Position numbers and translations under genes: made by a program
In this document: positions 47,082 through 59,592 of the stretch, one piece after another
Position numbering within the stretch: position 1 is the stretch's first letter
Layout: each line of letters begins with the position of its first letter
Source of the DNA: Primulina eburnea
Lineage: Eukaryota > Streptophyta > Magnoliopsida > Lamiales > Gesneriaceae
Reading direction: 5' to 3'
Assembly (NCBI RefSeq): GCF_022965805.1
Contig: NC_133101.1
Location: 44,677,642 to 44,741,641, forward strand
DNA: 64,000 nucleotides
The notes under the pieces: model-generated
Database searches by the model: none
Seen by the model: only the letters and a program-made list of their open reading frames with translations
What the model was told of the DNA's origin: nothing

Positions 47082-48650
47082 TTAAAACTTACCAAATAAC
47101 TCGGGATATCGTCTCTTTGTTTCTGGCTCAGACTCCCGCGTAGCTGCTTCCTCCGAATGATTAAGCCATTTGACCTTCACTATCTTCACCATTTTGTTCC
47201 GAAGCATTTTCTCCTTTCTGTCTAAGATTTGCACTGGTCCTTCTTCATAAGACAAGTTCGGAGTGAGCTCCAATGGTTCGAAGTTCAAGACATGCGAAGG
47301 ATTCACCATATATTTTCTCAACATAGAGATGTGAAACACGCTATGTATTCCGGCCAGATTCGGCGGAAGAGTAACACGATAAGCTAACATTCCAACTCTT
47401 TCGAGGAACTCAAATGGTCCGATGAATCTCGGACTGAGCTTTCCTTTCTTTCCGAATTGCATGACACCTTTCATAGGTGTTATCTTCACGAAAACATGGT
47501 CTCAAGCGGCAAACTCTAGATCTCTCCTCCTCTGATCCACATAACTCTTCTGTGGACTCTAAGCAATCCTCATTCTATCATGGATCTTGACTACTAGGTC
47601 GGAAGTCTGCTGAATAATCTCTGGACCCAATTCTGATCTCTCCCCTAGTTCATCCCAATGAATAGGCGATATACACTTACGACCGTACAGTGCTTCATAT
47701 GGAGCCGTACCTATAGACGACTGAAAATTGTTGTTATAGGTGAACTCCACCAATGGTAACTTCGACTCCCAACTACCAGAAAAATCAATGACACGTGCAC
47801 GGAGAAGATCCTCCAAAATCTGGATAACTATCTCTGACTGACCATCCGTCTAAGGGTGGAAGCTGTGCTAAATAACAACTTCGTACCTATAGCTGAATGC
47901 AGACTCTTCCAAAAGGAGGAAGTGAATCTAGGATCTTGGTCAGACACTATAGAAACGGGAATACCATGAATTCTGACTATCTCTCGGATATACAACTCCG
48001 CATACTGAATCATGGTGAAATTCATCTTAATAGGCAAGAAGTGCGCTGATTTGGTAAGACGATCAACAATCACCTAGATAGCATTTGACCCCCTGACTGA
48101 CTTCGGCAACCCAACCACGAAGTCCATGGTAATATTCTCTCACTTCCACTCGAGAATAGGAAGAGGCTTGAGCAAGCCTGCTAGTCTCTGATGTTCCGCT
48201 TTCAGTACATGACACGTCAGACACTCGGATACAAAATGTCTGATATCTTTCTTCATTCCGGGCCACCAATACAAAACTGCAGATCTTTGTACATCTTAGT
48301 ACTCGTAAGGTGAATAGAATACGGCGACATATGGGCCTCAGATAAAATATCCGCTCGAATAGAATCGTTGCTAGGAACCCACATTCTGCCTCGATATCTC
48401 ACAATACCGTCGCTAACTGTATACAAGATACTGCCCTCGGCCTCATCTCTCTACCTCCACTTTGCCAACTGCTCGTCTGCTAGTTGCCCACTGCGAATAC
48501 GATCAAGAAGAGAAGACTGAATCGTTAAAGTAGATAGACGGAGAACTCTATCTCGAGGATATGTCTCTAGATCAAACATCTGCATCTCAAACTGAAGAGG
48601 TCTCGGAATCACCAAATGAGCCATCACTGCGACTTTCCTGCTCAATGCAT
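47082..48650 (-). pseudogene. integrase and chromodomain-like tail of J
   Basis: Minus strand. Core motifs are VDRLTKSAHFLP, VSDQDPRFTSSFWKSLHSA and TYNNNFQSSIGTAPYEALYGRKC. The open C-terminal part at 47489-47082 has GKLSPRFIGPFEFLERVG, LPPNLAGIHSVFHISMLRKY and the tail KIVKVKWLNH..RRYPELFGKF. In the tail the usual Trp of ATWE is replaced (ATRESE). At least two frameshifts separate the catalytic core pieces (48073-47816). It would have integrated element cDNA. Confidence 0.8.
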
Positions 48651-50501
48651 CCGCAACTACATTAGCTTTGCCAGGGTGGTAGCTAATGTCACAGTCATAG
48701 TACTACACTAGCTCCAACCAACGCCTCTGACGCATATTCAACTCTTTCTGCGTAAAGAAGTACTTGAGGCTCTTGTGGTCGGTAAAGATCTGGTACTTCT
48801 CTCCGTACAAGTAATGCCTCCAAATATTCAAGGCAAATACTACGACTGCCAACTCTAGATCGTGGGTAGGGTAATTCTTATCATGGATTTTCAATTGACG
48901 AGAAGCATATGTTATCACCTTCCCATGCTACATCAACACTGCGCCTAAACCGAGCTTCGAAGCATCGGTATACAAAACAAAATCTCCGGGCCCTGAAGTC
49001 ATGGCCAATACTGGCGCTGAAATAAGAGCTTGCTTCAAAGAATCGAAGCTCTTCTGACATTCATCGCTCCACACGTACTTAGCATTCTTCTTTGTCAACG
49101 ACGTGAGTGGAACTGCGATAGAGGAGAATCCCTGAATAAACTTCCGATAATATCCTGCTAGCCCAAGGAAGCTACGGATCTCTGATGCATTTTGTGGCAC
49201 AACCCATTCTATGAATTTTTCCACTTTCGCTGGGTCTACCTCAATACCGCTGCTAGAAATGATGTGGCCTAAGAATGCCACCTTCTCTAACCAGAACTCG
49301 CACTTACTGAACTTCGAGAACAGCTTGTGCTTCTACAAGGTCTGCAAAACTACGGTCAGATGTCTGCTGTGATCCTCTTGATTATTTGAGTAGACTCGAA
49401 TATCGTCTATGAATACTAGCACAAACTGATCAAGATACGGCTGAAATACTCGATTCATGAGATCCATGAAGATCGCTGGCGCATTCGTCAAACCGAACGG
49501 CATCACAAGGAACTCAAAATGGCCATAACGAGTCCTAAAAGCAGTCTTGAGAACATCGGCGTCTTTCACCCTCAACTGGTGATAATCAGAACGCGGGTCA
49601 ATCTTGTTCTCAGCGTCTTTCACCTGCAACTGGTGATAATCAGAACGCAGGTCAATATTTGAGAATACTAAAGCTCCCTGCAACTGATCAAATAAATCTT
49701 CAATCCTCGAAAGTGGGTATTTGTTCTTCACTGTAACTCTTTTCAATTACTGGAAATCAATGCAGAGCCTCATCGAACCATCCTTCTTCTTCACAAATAA
49801 GACTGGCGTGCCCCATGGCGAAAAACTCGGGCGAATGAATTCCTTGTCAAGAAGTTCCTGAATTTGCTTCTTGAGTTCTGCCATCTCTGTCGGTGCTAAT
49901 CGGTACGGTGCTTTTGAAATTGGTGTGGTACATGGCATAAGCTCAATAGAAAACTCCACCTCTCGCACAGGTGGCATACCAGAGACGTCATCAGGAAAAA
50001 CGTCAGAAAGTCTCTGACAATTGGGACATCGGAGGCCGACTGACTGGGTGTCTTGGGAATAGATGCAAAAGTCGCTAAAAACGCTCGACACCCCCTACGT
50101 ATGAGCTTCCTAGCCTATTATACGCGGTAAATGAAAGTACTTTTCTGGTTCGAATAAGAACTGCACTCTCCCAAGCAGTCGGACTAGAACAGATCTCCGC
50201 TGGAAGTCAATCAAAACTCTATTCCTTAATAGCAAGTCCATACCCAGAATGATATCAAATTCTGGCATCGGTAATACGATAAGATCCTCATAAACAATAT
50301 TACCATGAAGTTTGAGGTCTATGTCTCGAATCACATTAGTAGCTGTCAGCTCCTCTCCAGAAGACAGTTGTACCGAATACGCTATATCCAGCCCAATGGT
50401 CTTGACCTTGAGGAAATTTAAAATGGTCTCCGAAATGAATGAATGAGTAGCCCCTGAATCTATCAAGGCATTTGTAGCTGCACCCGCTATAAAAATTTTC
50501 C
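48651..50501 (-). pseudogene. protease-RT-RNase H of J (second exon)
   Basis: Starts at the inferred splice acceptor (exon from 50501). Protease has LIDSGATHSFIS and IILGMDLLLRNRVLID. RT has [35 protein letters not shown] and the catalytic FIDDIRVYS. RNase H has [22 protein letters not shown] and NVVADALSRK at its end. The frame is the same from 50501 to 48454, broken only by stops: 50110-50112, 50095-50097, 49747-49749, 49333-49335, 48928-48930 and 48703-48705. A 54-bp in-frame tandem duplication near 49561-49668 repeats the SDYHQL-VKDA segment of RT. That would insert 18 residues near the active-site region and probably inactivates the enzyme. Confidence 0.8.
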
Positions 50502-50707
50502 CTGAAAGATTGGAACATCATGCTAACCCAATAGTTTTACAAAAAACTAAACTTATAGACATGCGAAGATCAAAGTTCTTCTAACCTAAATTCCTGAAAA
50601 TAACGCTGATTAGAACATACAATCGTATCACAAATTCTAAGTTCAAAATTTTAACCAAAACTGTCAAAACATAAAATCTCAAATACAAACTTAAAGCTTT
50701 AAGATAC
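50502..50707 (-). other. Inferred GT-AG spliceosomal intron between gag and protease of J
   Basis: Minus-strand sequence begins GTATCTTAAAGC and ends CCAATCTTTCAG, 206 bp, with high T content as in plant introns. Joining the flanks gives ..LLTG-KIFIAGAATNALIDSGATH, an unbroken Gag-PR linker, with phase 1 at the junction (ACAG / GGAAAA). Unspliced RNA would read Gag plus five residues and stop (TAA at 50691-50693). The homologous linkers in C and D have no such insertion. The inference rests on splice signals, frame and comparison, not on RNA data. Confidence 0.65.
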
Positions 50708-51743
50708 CTGTCAAGAGCATCGTCTCCGGATTTGTCTCCGCTGCATGGAGAGCAAAAACTCTGCCTTGGGTAGGCAGACTCCCCTGAGGGCAATTCTTCA
50801 GTAAATGGTCCAGACTACCACACTTGTAGCATTTCCCCGAACCATACATACAAGCTCCAGTATGGCTGCATGTGCACTTAGCACAGAGTGGATACTCCGA
50901 GGTCCTCGGGACTACCTGTCCCTGTTGCTGCTGTCCTCTGTTCCTGGATGGGCTGTGGAAAGGCTTCTTACTCTGATGCTTCTGACGACGAGGGCGGTGC
51001 GGGGCTTGGAATGGTCGCTTACCATGGCGATCTCTCTCAATATCATTCTGATCTTGCTCTGCAGCTAGAGCTCTGGAGACACCGACATCATAGGTAGTAG
51101 GGCCAGCCACCCTAACATCATGGCGCTAGATCGGCCGCAGACCGTCCATAAAGTGTCTCATCTTGGCGCCAACAGCATTTGCAATCAGCGGCACAAAATG
51201 GCAACCCCTCTCAAATTTATGGATGAACTCCGTAACAGTCATGTCTCCCTGCCTCAGGGTCATAAATTCCCTGGTCAACCTGGTCATAAAATATTTAGAA
51301 TATAATACCTATGTAAAGCGCGTCCAGCTCAAAGTAGCCAAATCCAAGGCTACGGATGCCCCTTCCCACCACATGCGAGCGTCTCCTCCAAAAAGCTAGG
51401 TCGCACAACGAACCCTATCCTCATCTCCAATCCCCATGAATTCGAAGATAACATCAAGGGACTTAATCCAGCCCTCGGCAATCATAGGATATGTCGTACA
51501 TGAGAACTCCTTTGGTCTCATCTTCATGAACCTCTCACAAATGACCTCAGGCCCCATCTGCCTGGCTACCACCGCGTTGTTCCCCGCAAATTGTGCGAAG
51601 AATTGAGTCATCCCAGCTAACATTTGGGCGTTCATGTCAGGTGGAGGGGGTGGCGGTACATCTCTCTCCTGCCTATAATCCTCACCGTCCTCCTGGCGAT
51701 GCTCATCATCTCTCGTGCGCTCGTGAATGCGTCTAGGGGGCAT
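50691..51743 (-). pseudogene. gag of element J (first exon)
   Basis: Starts MPPRRIHERTRDDE at 51743, 233 bp downstream of the primer-binding site. The N-terminal half has a Pro run (PPPPPPDMNAQMLAGMTQFFAQF) and the Gag core (RFMKMRPKEFSCTTYPMIAEGWIKSLDVIFEFM). The C-terminal part is basic (RRQKHQSKKPFHSPSRN) with one Cys-knuckle, CYKCGSLDHLLKNC. Two TAG stops interrupt it (51396-51398 and 51126-51128). The last codons, ILKL then stop, lie inside the inferred intron, so an ancestor would have made Gag alone from unspliced RNA. Confidence 0.8.
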
Positions 51744-51989
51744 ACTGTTCCATACATAACCCTCGTGTAACGAACATGCATAATTCTATTATTTCTTTAA
51801 ATTTAAATAAATATTGTCTAATCATAATACTGACATAAAACATTTCAGGAAAACATGCTTGTTAAAATATTTCATGCTTTAAACAAAGTGCGTAAACGTA
51901 AAACTTACAGACCGAAGACGTGACTTCTTGAGCTTCTCGGGATCAGTAGTAGTACAACCCTTTACAAGAACATAGGCTCTGATACCACT

Positions 51990-54945
51990 TGTAAAGGCCC
52001 GTAATTCGTATTCGCATTTTTACGGAATTATTAAAAAAGTTTCTAATTAAATAATTTGCCTAATTCATAAATAAGTATATAAATAGGTTTAACTTAAAAA
52101 TAACAGCGGAAGTAAATATTGTGTTTCAAAACAACTTAAAAATAATCCAACATATAAAAATCTGAATTTGAACAAAAAAAGGTGAATAAACTGAAACATG
52201 AGGTCCTCGGGTTCCTACTACTGCTGACCCAAGCTAGCTCACTGGTCTCCGCCCTCAGTCTCGACCTCATCAGTACCTACAAAAATCAAGTCTAATAAGT
52301 CTAAAGACTCAACATGCATATATCGTGAATAACGAGTAAATATATCATAAAATCGCATGCAACGTAAATATAAAGCGTAAGACGAAAATCGAGTAATGAG
52401 TAATTATAAATACGTGCATATCTGAAAATCTACGTAGAATATATTCTCGATAGAGACCTGTCATAAAATATCATATCGAGATTTTTTCTAGTAGAGATAA
52501 TATTTCAAAGTGGCCCATAACATAACATGGACGTCTGATCAGACTAAACCACATTATACTGGGCGGTAGAGATCACCAGAGCCCTTGGACTGCATGTTCG
52601 TACCCATACATAATCATAAACCGGTCGTAAGTCACCGTGTTGAGAGATCCCATAAGCGTGAGGTGGCCACAAGACATATCGCATATATCTCAAAATAAAC
52701 ATTTTATATTTTATGCACGTAATATAATTATAACTCTGATTTTACCGGGTGAGTTGGATCGTTCCCAGGCTTGCTACGACCTAATCTTAATATGAGACAA
52801 ATGCAAATAATCTCAACTTCACAAAAACTTCATACTCGACCCAAAAACCGAGACAAACGAGACCAACAACCTATTTTCCAACCATTGCTTCGTACCAACA
52901 TTGAACCATCATTTAGCCATGATTAAAATACACCTAATATAATGAAATAATATCCATAGGAACTGCAATACACGAAAAATAGTTAATGTAGGCCAAAAAC
53001 GTGAAACACTCTTTCGAGAGTCACTTTGGCAAATTGCACCGTAAATTCTCGTACGAACTCTAAACTCAACCAATTCACGAACGGCCAAAAAGATGACTTT
53101 CATAACTCATTGGTGTAGTGTCCAGTCCAATTCCATAGGCTAAAAGCCAAACAAGAACTCGAACAAGGCCCCTGAACCGTAACCTTGCTGTTGTCAAAAG
53201 CATGGTGGCAGCAGCTGTGCGTTTGCGGGTTGTTTTATGGACTAATGGCCATTGGGCCTGAACCACAGACCAGAGTCTCTTACCAACACCCTAAGGTGTG
53301 GCTTGAACCATGGCTAAGGGCAATAGGCCAACCACAACCCAAGCAAACACCCATGACATTACAAAGCTCCAATCGAGAGCACCAAATTCTTCATAGTGTG
53401 ATGTGTTGAATCGTTTTACTGTCTTGTGTCGTTCCATTGGCCATATGATCGACCATGGCTCGATCTAGACATGGTGAGGTATTTTGTGAACCATGGCTAA
53501 GGGCCAAAAGCTAACCACAATCCACTCGGACCCCCAAACCCGAAGGTTCGCTCACCCACTCCAGAAAACAAGAAAACCGAGGGGCACTTGTATTGTTGTT
53601 TTAAAATTTTGATGTACCTGTGAACCAAGTCTTTAAAGGCCATCTTGCTCATGTCTTAGACATGCTAAGGGAGTGTTCTAACCATGGTTACAGGCCCTGG
53701 GCCAACCAAGATTCAAACATTCACCTTAGATAACCGAACAACAAAAATTGTGACTCAACTTGCAACTATGGGAAAGTTTGTTGTCAAGACTTTAACTTGA
53801 GTGCATGGACTTGAATTGATGAACCAACAATATCCTAACACATTCATATTCATGCCTAGATGCAGCCTTGAGTGCCTGGAACCAACCAACTTCCTGTAAC
53901 CAACAAAAACAACTCAACCGTGAGTCACAAAGCAAATGGCCGAGAGGGGTCTGCACAGATTCTTGCAAGGTGCTGTCAAATTACGTTTTGTTTCTTGAAT
54001 CATGAGCATATAATGGTTTAAAAATATCTATAGGACTTGATGGAAGAGAAAATAAACAACATATACATGCCTGGAAATCGGTTTTGGAGAAAAAAAAATC
54101 AATACGACGAACACGGCGCGACGGAGTCGGAGTTGTATTTTTCTTTCTTAAATTTTCTTCTGCTAACGCACGATTTCTAGTTGCTGCTTACTCTGAAAAT
54201 ATCGAAGGTAGTGTGGGGGAAAAAGCTAGGTAATGAAGATGAAGGTTACAAATGAGGAGTTTGATTGGCAAATTCATTCTTTCTATCCTTGTTGCTCGAG
54301 GGATTTGGAATAATGTGCTAGATTAGTGGATTGAGGGGAATTAGGTGGGTGATGACCGAAATTTTCTGTCTAAATGCAAGGTAAAATATTGCTTAAATCT
54401 TGTATTTTGAATTCTTAAAGTTTTAAACAACCATTATGTATTTTAGTGAATTAACCAATTAAATTAGGATAAAAAATTTCTTGCATGGAATGGTTTGGTC
54501 TTTAAAATTAATTATTAAAATGTTAGGTTATAATTTCATGAATATATTAGGCCTAGATTAATTTATCCCAATTGGTTACACGTTTTAATTTAAGATTTAA
54601 TTAAATATTGGACATAAAAGAACTTATTTAATAACTTAAATCCAATTAATTTAATCAATCTTAAAAAACATTCTTTATCATTAAAATAAATTATTCCTTG
54701 GCTTAAATTAAATTTAGGAATATTTTCTTATTATTAATCTTATCTCAATTCTCCAAACTCCAGTCCGGCCTCGCGTATTTATCCGAAAAGATAAAACTAA
54801 ACTTCTGCGATTAAAATAAATAGTCGTGACTTAACAAAGTTTAAAATGAATTAAAACCTTCATGTATATATAAAAATCATTTTTAATTTAAATAACAGCA
54901 ATTATGCTTGGCTTATACGTAATCTGATTTTTTTCGGGTTCTACA
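51990..54945 (-). mobile_element. 5' LTR of J
   Basis: 2956 bp, colinear with the 3' LTR, starting TGTAAAGGCCCGTAATTCG on the plus strand. It is followed by the right target copy tcacg. Scattered substitutions and short indels separate the two LTRs. Confidence 0.85.
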
Positions 54946-54950
54946 TCACG

Positions 54951-55758
54951 AGTCTTCGACAGGGTTCAAGTGGTAATTTATTTAGAGAGGGATAATGGCA
55001 ATCTTGTTTTAGTTTTTTTTTTTATTTAGTTCTATATTCAATCCAAGTTTAGTTTTAATCTATTATCTTTATTTTTGCAAACATGAAGCTATTGCATCAG
55101 AGCTGTATAAAAATGTCAAAATGATCTAGGACCATACTGTCCCATTAACCATATAAAATAGGTAGGATAGTTGACAATTTCATGACCCGTCAAAATGCTG
55201 GAGCGTGGTTTGGCATACCAAATTAGGCATATAATTGGATAGGCCCATCGAACCAACATGACTCGCTAGCCCGTTTTGACATGTTGTAATGGGAAAATCA
55301 CTAAAATTGCATTACAATTATCTAAATCACAAAAGTATGGAAGATATATTAAGACATAATTTTGATAACATAGAAGACCAAAATATAGACATGTAAACAT
55401 AAATGATGAAAACATACAATTTTTCCTATTAAATGAGAGTAAATTTAAATAATAATTATTTAAGTTATTATTATCTTAATTTTTTTAAATAAAAATAAAG
55501 ATAAGAATAGGTTGAGTTTGAGCTAGAACCCTAGATTCAACTTATTAAAATTAAGAATTCTCCGATACTCCTTAAATTATGAAAGTATCAAATTACAAAA
55601 ATTGTGGGTGCATGGTCTGCCTGGAACCGTTCCAAGTAGATTTGATTTTTTTTTTAAATCAAAATTTTAATGGTGCATCTATTTTCTGAAAAATTTTCTT
55701 GTGTGGTAAGAAATAAATTATTCGACATTAAATAAACCATATGATAAAGAGAACTCAA
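54951..55758. other. Non-coding AT-rich region, probably interior remnant of H2
   Basis: No ORF with family resemblance on either strand. The right end leads into a primer-binding site on the minus strand, so at least the right part is 5' untranslated interior of the H2 element. The left part is unidentified. Confidence 0.3.
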
Positions 55759-56859
55759 CTTTGATACCACTGTTGGGCAATCGGTTTTCTCATATCCAAA
55801 AACGCAGCGTAAGTTTTATAATTTTATTTTGACTTTCAAAATTTTTGGACAATCGTATGGTTTATATTATAAGAACATACAAAGGGAGTTTTGATTTTTA
55901 CCTTTAGTGAATGAACACTTGGCACCAACTACTCCGATATTAGCAAATGTAACTCTTCTTTTATTTCCCGATGAACCTTCTTCAAAAATCTTTTCTTCAA
56001 TCTTCGCATCAGGTCCACGACTAAATCGATTGTTCCCCTTTTAATTGCACTAGAAATTTAAAAGGATTTTTCGTTGGAGATCAAAAATTGAGAGGTGGCT
56101 CAAACCAAATTTTCTTTGAGGATGGCCGAAATATTAAGAGGAAAGGGAGAGACATTTTCGAAAATTGAGAGTGAGTGGACGCTAGGGTTATGGCTTCATT
56201 ACCTTAAAAAAGCCTAAACCTAATTACCTTAATTGTAGATTTAGATTCCATAATTAATATTAATAATCTTGATTAATAAATTGAACTAGTCCAACTAGTT
56301 TAATTAATTATATCTAAGTCCATAAAGAACTTTAATTATTTAGTACGTTACACTTGTACTCCTACAAGTCCATTAAACGTACTTCACATTATGTTTAATT
56401 AATATTTAATAAACTCAACTTTTGATTTTAATAATCTAAATTCTTAAATTTTATAAATTCAACTACTTGAATTTATTCTCTTTTAATTTTAATTATCATA
56501 AATTCAACTTATTGAATTTACTATCTTGTAATTTTATATAAATTCAACTCCTTGAATTTGTTCTCTGAACGGGAACAAATGATCCATTGCTTGTGTAACC
56601 CTCAATTGTTCAGGGATACAGCTAGTCACTGGTTCACAACACTTTGTGATTCAGGACATTTTCTTTTATTCAGGCTTATTCTAATTTGCCTCATTCCATG
56701 CATCAACATTTCATCATGAGAATGTCAGAAATAAATTTATGATTAAACCAATCGAATCAGGGTAAGAGTATCTAGTAACATCGCCACATGATTACATAGG
56801 TATCACAGATAGTGCCTGCAAGAATCAGTCGAATATGATTAGTACGGTCCCTTCATCTC

Positions 56860-58592
56860 ATAATATACATATCAGTATAACATAAGGTACAAGTCCTGTA
56901 TAGCATACACTCAATACAAATGAAGGTTCAACACTAGCTATCAAGTGTTCAAACCCTATCTACAGCATGCGGTACAAGTCCGTGGTCTCCACTCTAATCA
57001 TGATCTCTCGTCATCTCCTCGACCCTGAACATGTCCCACCTGTTTTCATGCACACATACAAACACGACAACAGCCGGATAATTCCATGAGAATATAATCC
57101 TAGTATAAATCAACGAACATGCAATCATATAATCAAAATAAAGCATGAAGCAGATATAATATATATATCAAAATCTGAAACATAAATAATATCAAACTAT
57201 CAATCATACTCGTGACTCCACGACTCAGACTAAACTCAATCCTAGTCTAGGGATCCCGGTTTCCAGACGTTGGTATTCCTATATCGACCAACAGTAATAG
57301 AAGAAACTCTGATTCTATCCACGTCGATATAACCAAACATCCAGTGTCTTGACCTATCCGTCACAGACTGTGGCACTATCGCCAATACACTATCTTGTGA
57401 CATCGTGCAATGTGCCCGTGGCGATCCCACCACTATCAGGCACTTCTGTCACAAGATCACTCGACTAATACCTGCTTTCTATACATCCATAAAACAAGCA
57501 TATCAAGTCAAAGCAAAGAACATAATAATAAGAAGTATGTGATTTAGGGAAACTCAAGTATATCCTACTTGAGTCGATCTCCCAGTACCACATTGACTTA
57601 TACCTTCGTTCGTAGTCTCGGTCTGAAGCAATAACCGTTCTTAACTCAAGACTGCCTCTGTAAATCTGAAACGACATATCGAGAATCATAATATCGATGT
57701 TCTATTTTCAATTCAACACTGAATCTGATTAATCTGGATTTAATTCAAATCAACGACATAACAGCACAATCTCAGTATCCCCGTCAATACATATCAACTG
57801 ACATCAATTACAAATCATAACTCATATCCGATATAATTTGTAATTCATTCATAATCCAAATCTGTCCGATTTCAAATCATTATAATCAGAAAATCATAAT
57901 AATTTCATAATCAGTATGTTTTTCAATCTGACTTCGATTCTACGATGTCTAACATGTCAAGAACATCATATATGAATCATATTCGATTCCAGCACTATCA
58001 TAATTTCAAGACTAGCCTGCGTTTATAGGAACACAGTACTGAAGTCGGATTCAAATTTTGACGGAAGGATTTCTCGCAAAATGAATTCTAATATCTGAAA
58101 GCTCGTAATTTTCTCTGCAGCCTCGTTTCCTTCCTTTTTCCTCTGATAGAGTTGTAGTGCTTGTTATATATATATATTGCATGTTCAAGGGGCGTGTGGC
58201 GCATTCTTTGTAAAACACGTCTCGCGCATATGCGCGACCATCCTCGGCGCATATGCGCGAGACATAATGTCTCGGTGCGTAGCTTGCACAACACCTCACG
58301 CACATGCGCGCCCTTACTCGGCGCATATACGCGAGGCCCTTCTTCATTTTTCCCAACTCTCGGGTACCCTCGCGCACATGCACGGATTCATGTCGCGCAT
58401 TTGCGCGAGGTTCTCTGGACATCTCGCGCATATGCGCCTGGGGCTGGGTAGCGCATATGCGCGAGAGCTCATCCTCGCACATAAATCTTTTCATGCTGAA
58501 TTCAAACCGTGTCCCGATTAATCCTCTCATAATCATATCAAATTATAACTCAATAATTACAGATTACTAGGATAAAATTCTCGGACATTACA
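56860..58592 (-). mobile_element. LTR G, relative of the C and F LTRs
   Basis: The right edge is ..CGGACATTACA (58592). Internal text such as CATGCACACATACAAACACGACAACAGCCGGATAA matches C and F. The GTCCCCACA terminus is missing on the left, so G appears truncated or diverged there and its left edge is approximate. A core promoter with CATGCAAT (58176-58183) and a TA-rich box (58164-58178) follows the dyad array on the minus strand. Confidence 0.65.
58223..58480 (-). repeat. GC-rich palindrome array in U3 of G
   Basis: Repeated palindromes CGCGCATATGCGCG and close variants at 20-60 bp spacing. The proximal unit (58223-58236) is 39 bases from CATGCAAT. Long ORFs in several frames over this array come from its codon-neutral composition. 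Confidence 0.85.
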
Positions 58593-58984
58593 TTTCCTTA
58601 ATGTACATATCAAACTATGGCCAGAGATTTCATGTACAATTATTTTGCTAGATCACATAGGATATCCACATCTGTAGGTGAGCGGTGAATTCCCTACTAC
58701 AATGCACTGGCTCCTACACATTTCACAATTGCACCCAACCTCGCCACTTTGTGACCCTTGCGGAGTCGGTAACAAGTCAACGCACAATCCTAATATGTAG
58801 AGACTCGACACGGACTTTTCCTCTTGATGAATGATAACCACTTAAAAAATCCGAGAGAGAGTTATTTGGTACAATCATCGTATGATTACTCATATGTACG
58901 ATTGGACATCTCTATGATCTTATCATGAAACACAGGTACATAACATCACAAATGATAGTATCAATTAAACGTCAACTCAATTTA

Positions 58985-59592
58985 AATATTACGATTTTTT
59001 TACACGAAAATCCCATTTTTTGACGCATGCATGCATGACTAGTGAAAATACAACCTTTGAAAATAACTGTAATCAAATGACAATCAAAAACTGCAGTCTA
59101 AAATTTTCCAACTCGGCCCTTAACCATGCATGAACGAAATAGAACAAGTAAAATACTGAAAATCTACTTCATATCATAATAAAGTATAAAAATGATCGTG
59201 TCTACGCAAAGCTCATAAAAACGTGATGTGCGGAAAAATGGTCCTCGGGTCGTGTGCGCACATCTAGCCCTGCCTACTTAGAGTTCGGCACCTTCAGTAT
59301 CCTACTCAAAATGCTCACCTATATCACACATGCCTAGTGAGTCTAAAGACTCAATACACCTGTACCGTTGATAGCAAATACATATACATAACATGCGAAA
59401 GTGAAAAGTACTGTAATAATACGCTTCGTGAACTTAAAAGCATAAACCTAAACATGTCATGGAAATCATATTGTGTCAAACAGCTCACAGTATCGTCATA
59501 TACTAATACATTTACTTTGATTGAATTCAGTTAATTAGTTGTGAATTTCGTATCAGATCTATTTGATAGATCCATCTAGGTATAACCGTGGT
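58985..59592 (-). mobile_element. Chromovirus LTR fragment M
   Basis: Contains AGTGAGTCTAAAGACTCAA (near 59336), a segment shared with the J LTRs (44380 and 52290), together with GGTCCTCGGGT. It is therefore a partial LTR of a related family on the minus strand. Ends were not determined. No gene. Confidence 0.45.

Larger units (their letters stand above)
44073..54945 (-). mobile_element. Ty3/gypsy chromovirus element J
   Basis: A 10.9-kb minus-strand element with long LTRs (2975 and 2956 bp) and perfect target repeats tcacg (44068-44072 and 54946-54950). The primer-binding site is at 51976-51987 (minus TGGTATCAGAGC) and the polypurine tract at 47048-47060. The interior carries gag, then an inferred intron, then protease, RT, RNase H, integrase and a chromodomain-like tail, all with scattered stops. 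The same LTR family occurs as N at 59593, and K is related. Confidence 0.9.
55759..58980 (-). mobile_element. 5' LTR and primer-binding site of element H2, split by LTR G
   Basis: TGGTATCAAAG on the minus strand (55759-55769) is a tRNA-Met primer-binding site with one change. The LTR starts at 55771 (TGTTGGGCAATCGG). Parts 55771-~56860 and ~58600-58980 match the two halves of solo LTR H1, for example ATCACATAGGATATCCA and GAGCGGTGAATTCCCTACTACAATGCA. The right end does not reach the H1-type terminus, so the LTR is truncated near 58980. Confidence 0.6.

Noticed and set aside
54951..55758. Possible host gene between J and H2
   Set aside because: No ORF with composition or motifs of a gene on either strand. 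AT-rich, with a retroelement primer-binding site at its right end.
58161..58536. Several overlapping ORFs of 70-160 codons on both strands, and a CRISPR-like look of regularly recurring palindromes
   Set aside because: They all lie on the CGCGCATATGCGCG array in the U3 of LTR G. Spacers are not unique-equal in length and the context is a plant retroelement, so neither genes nor CRISPR are supported.
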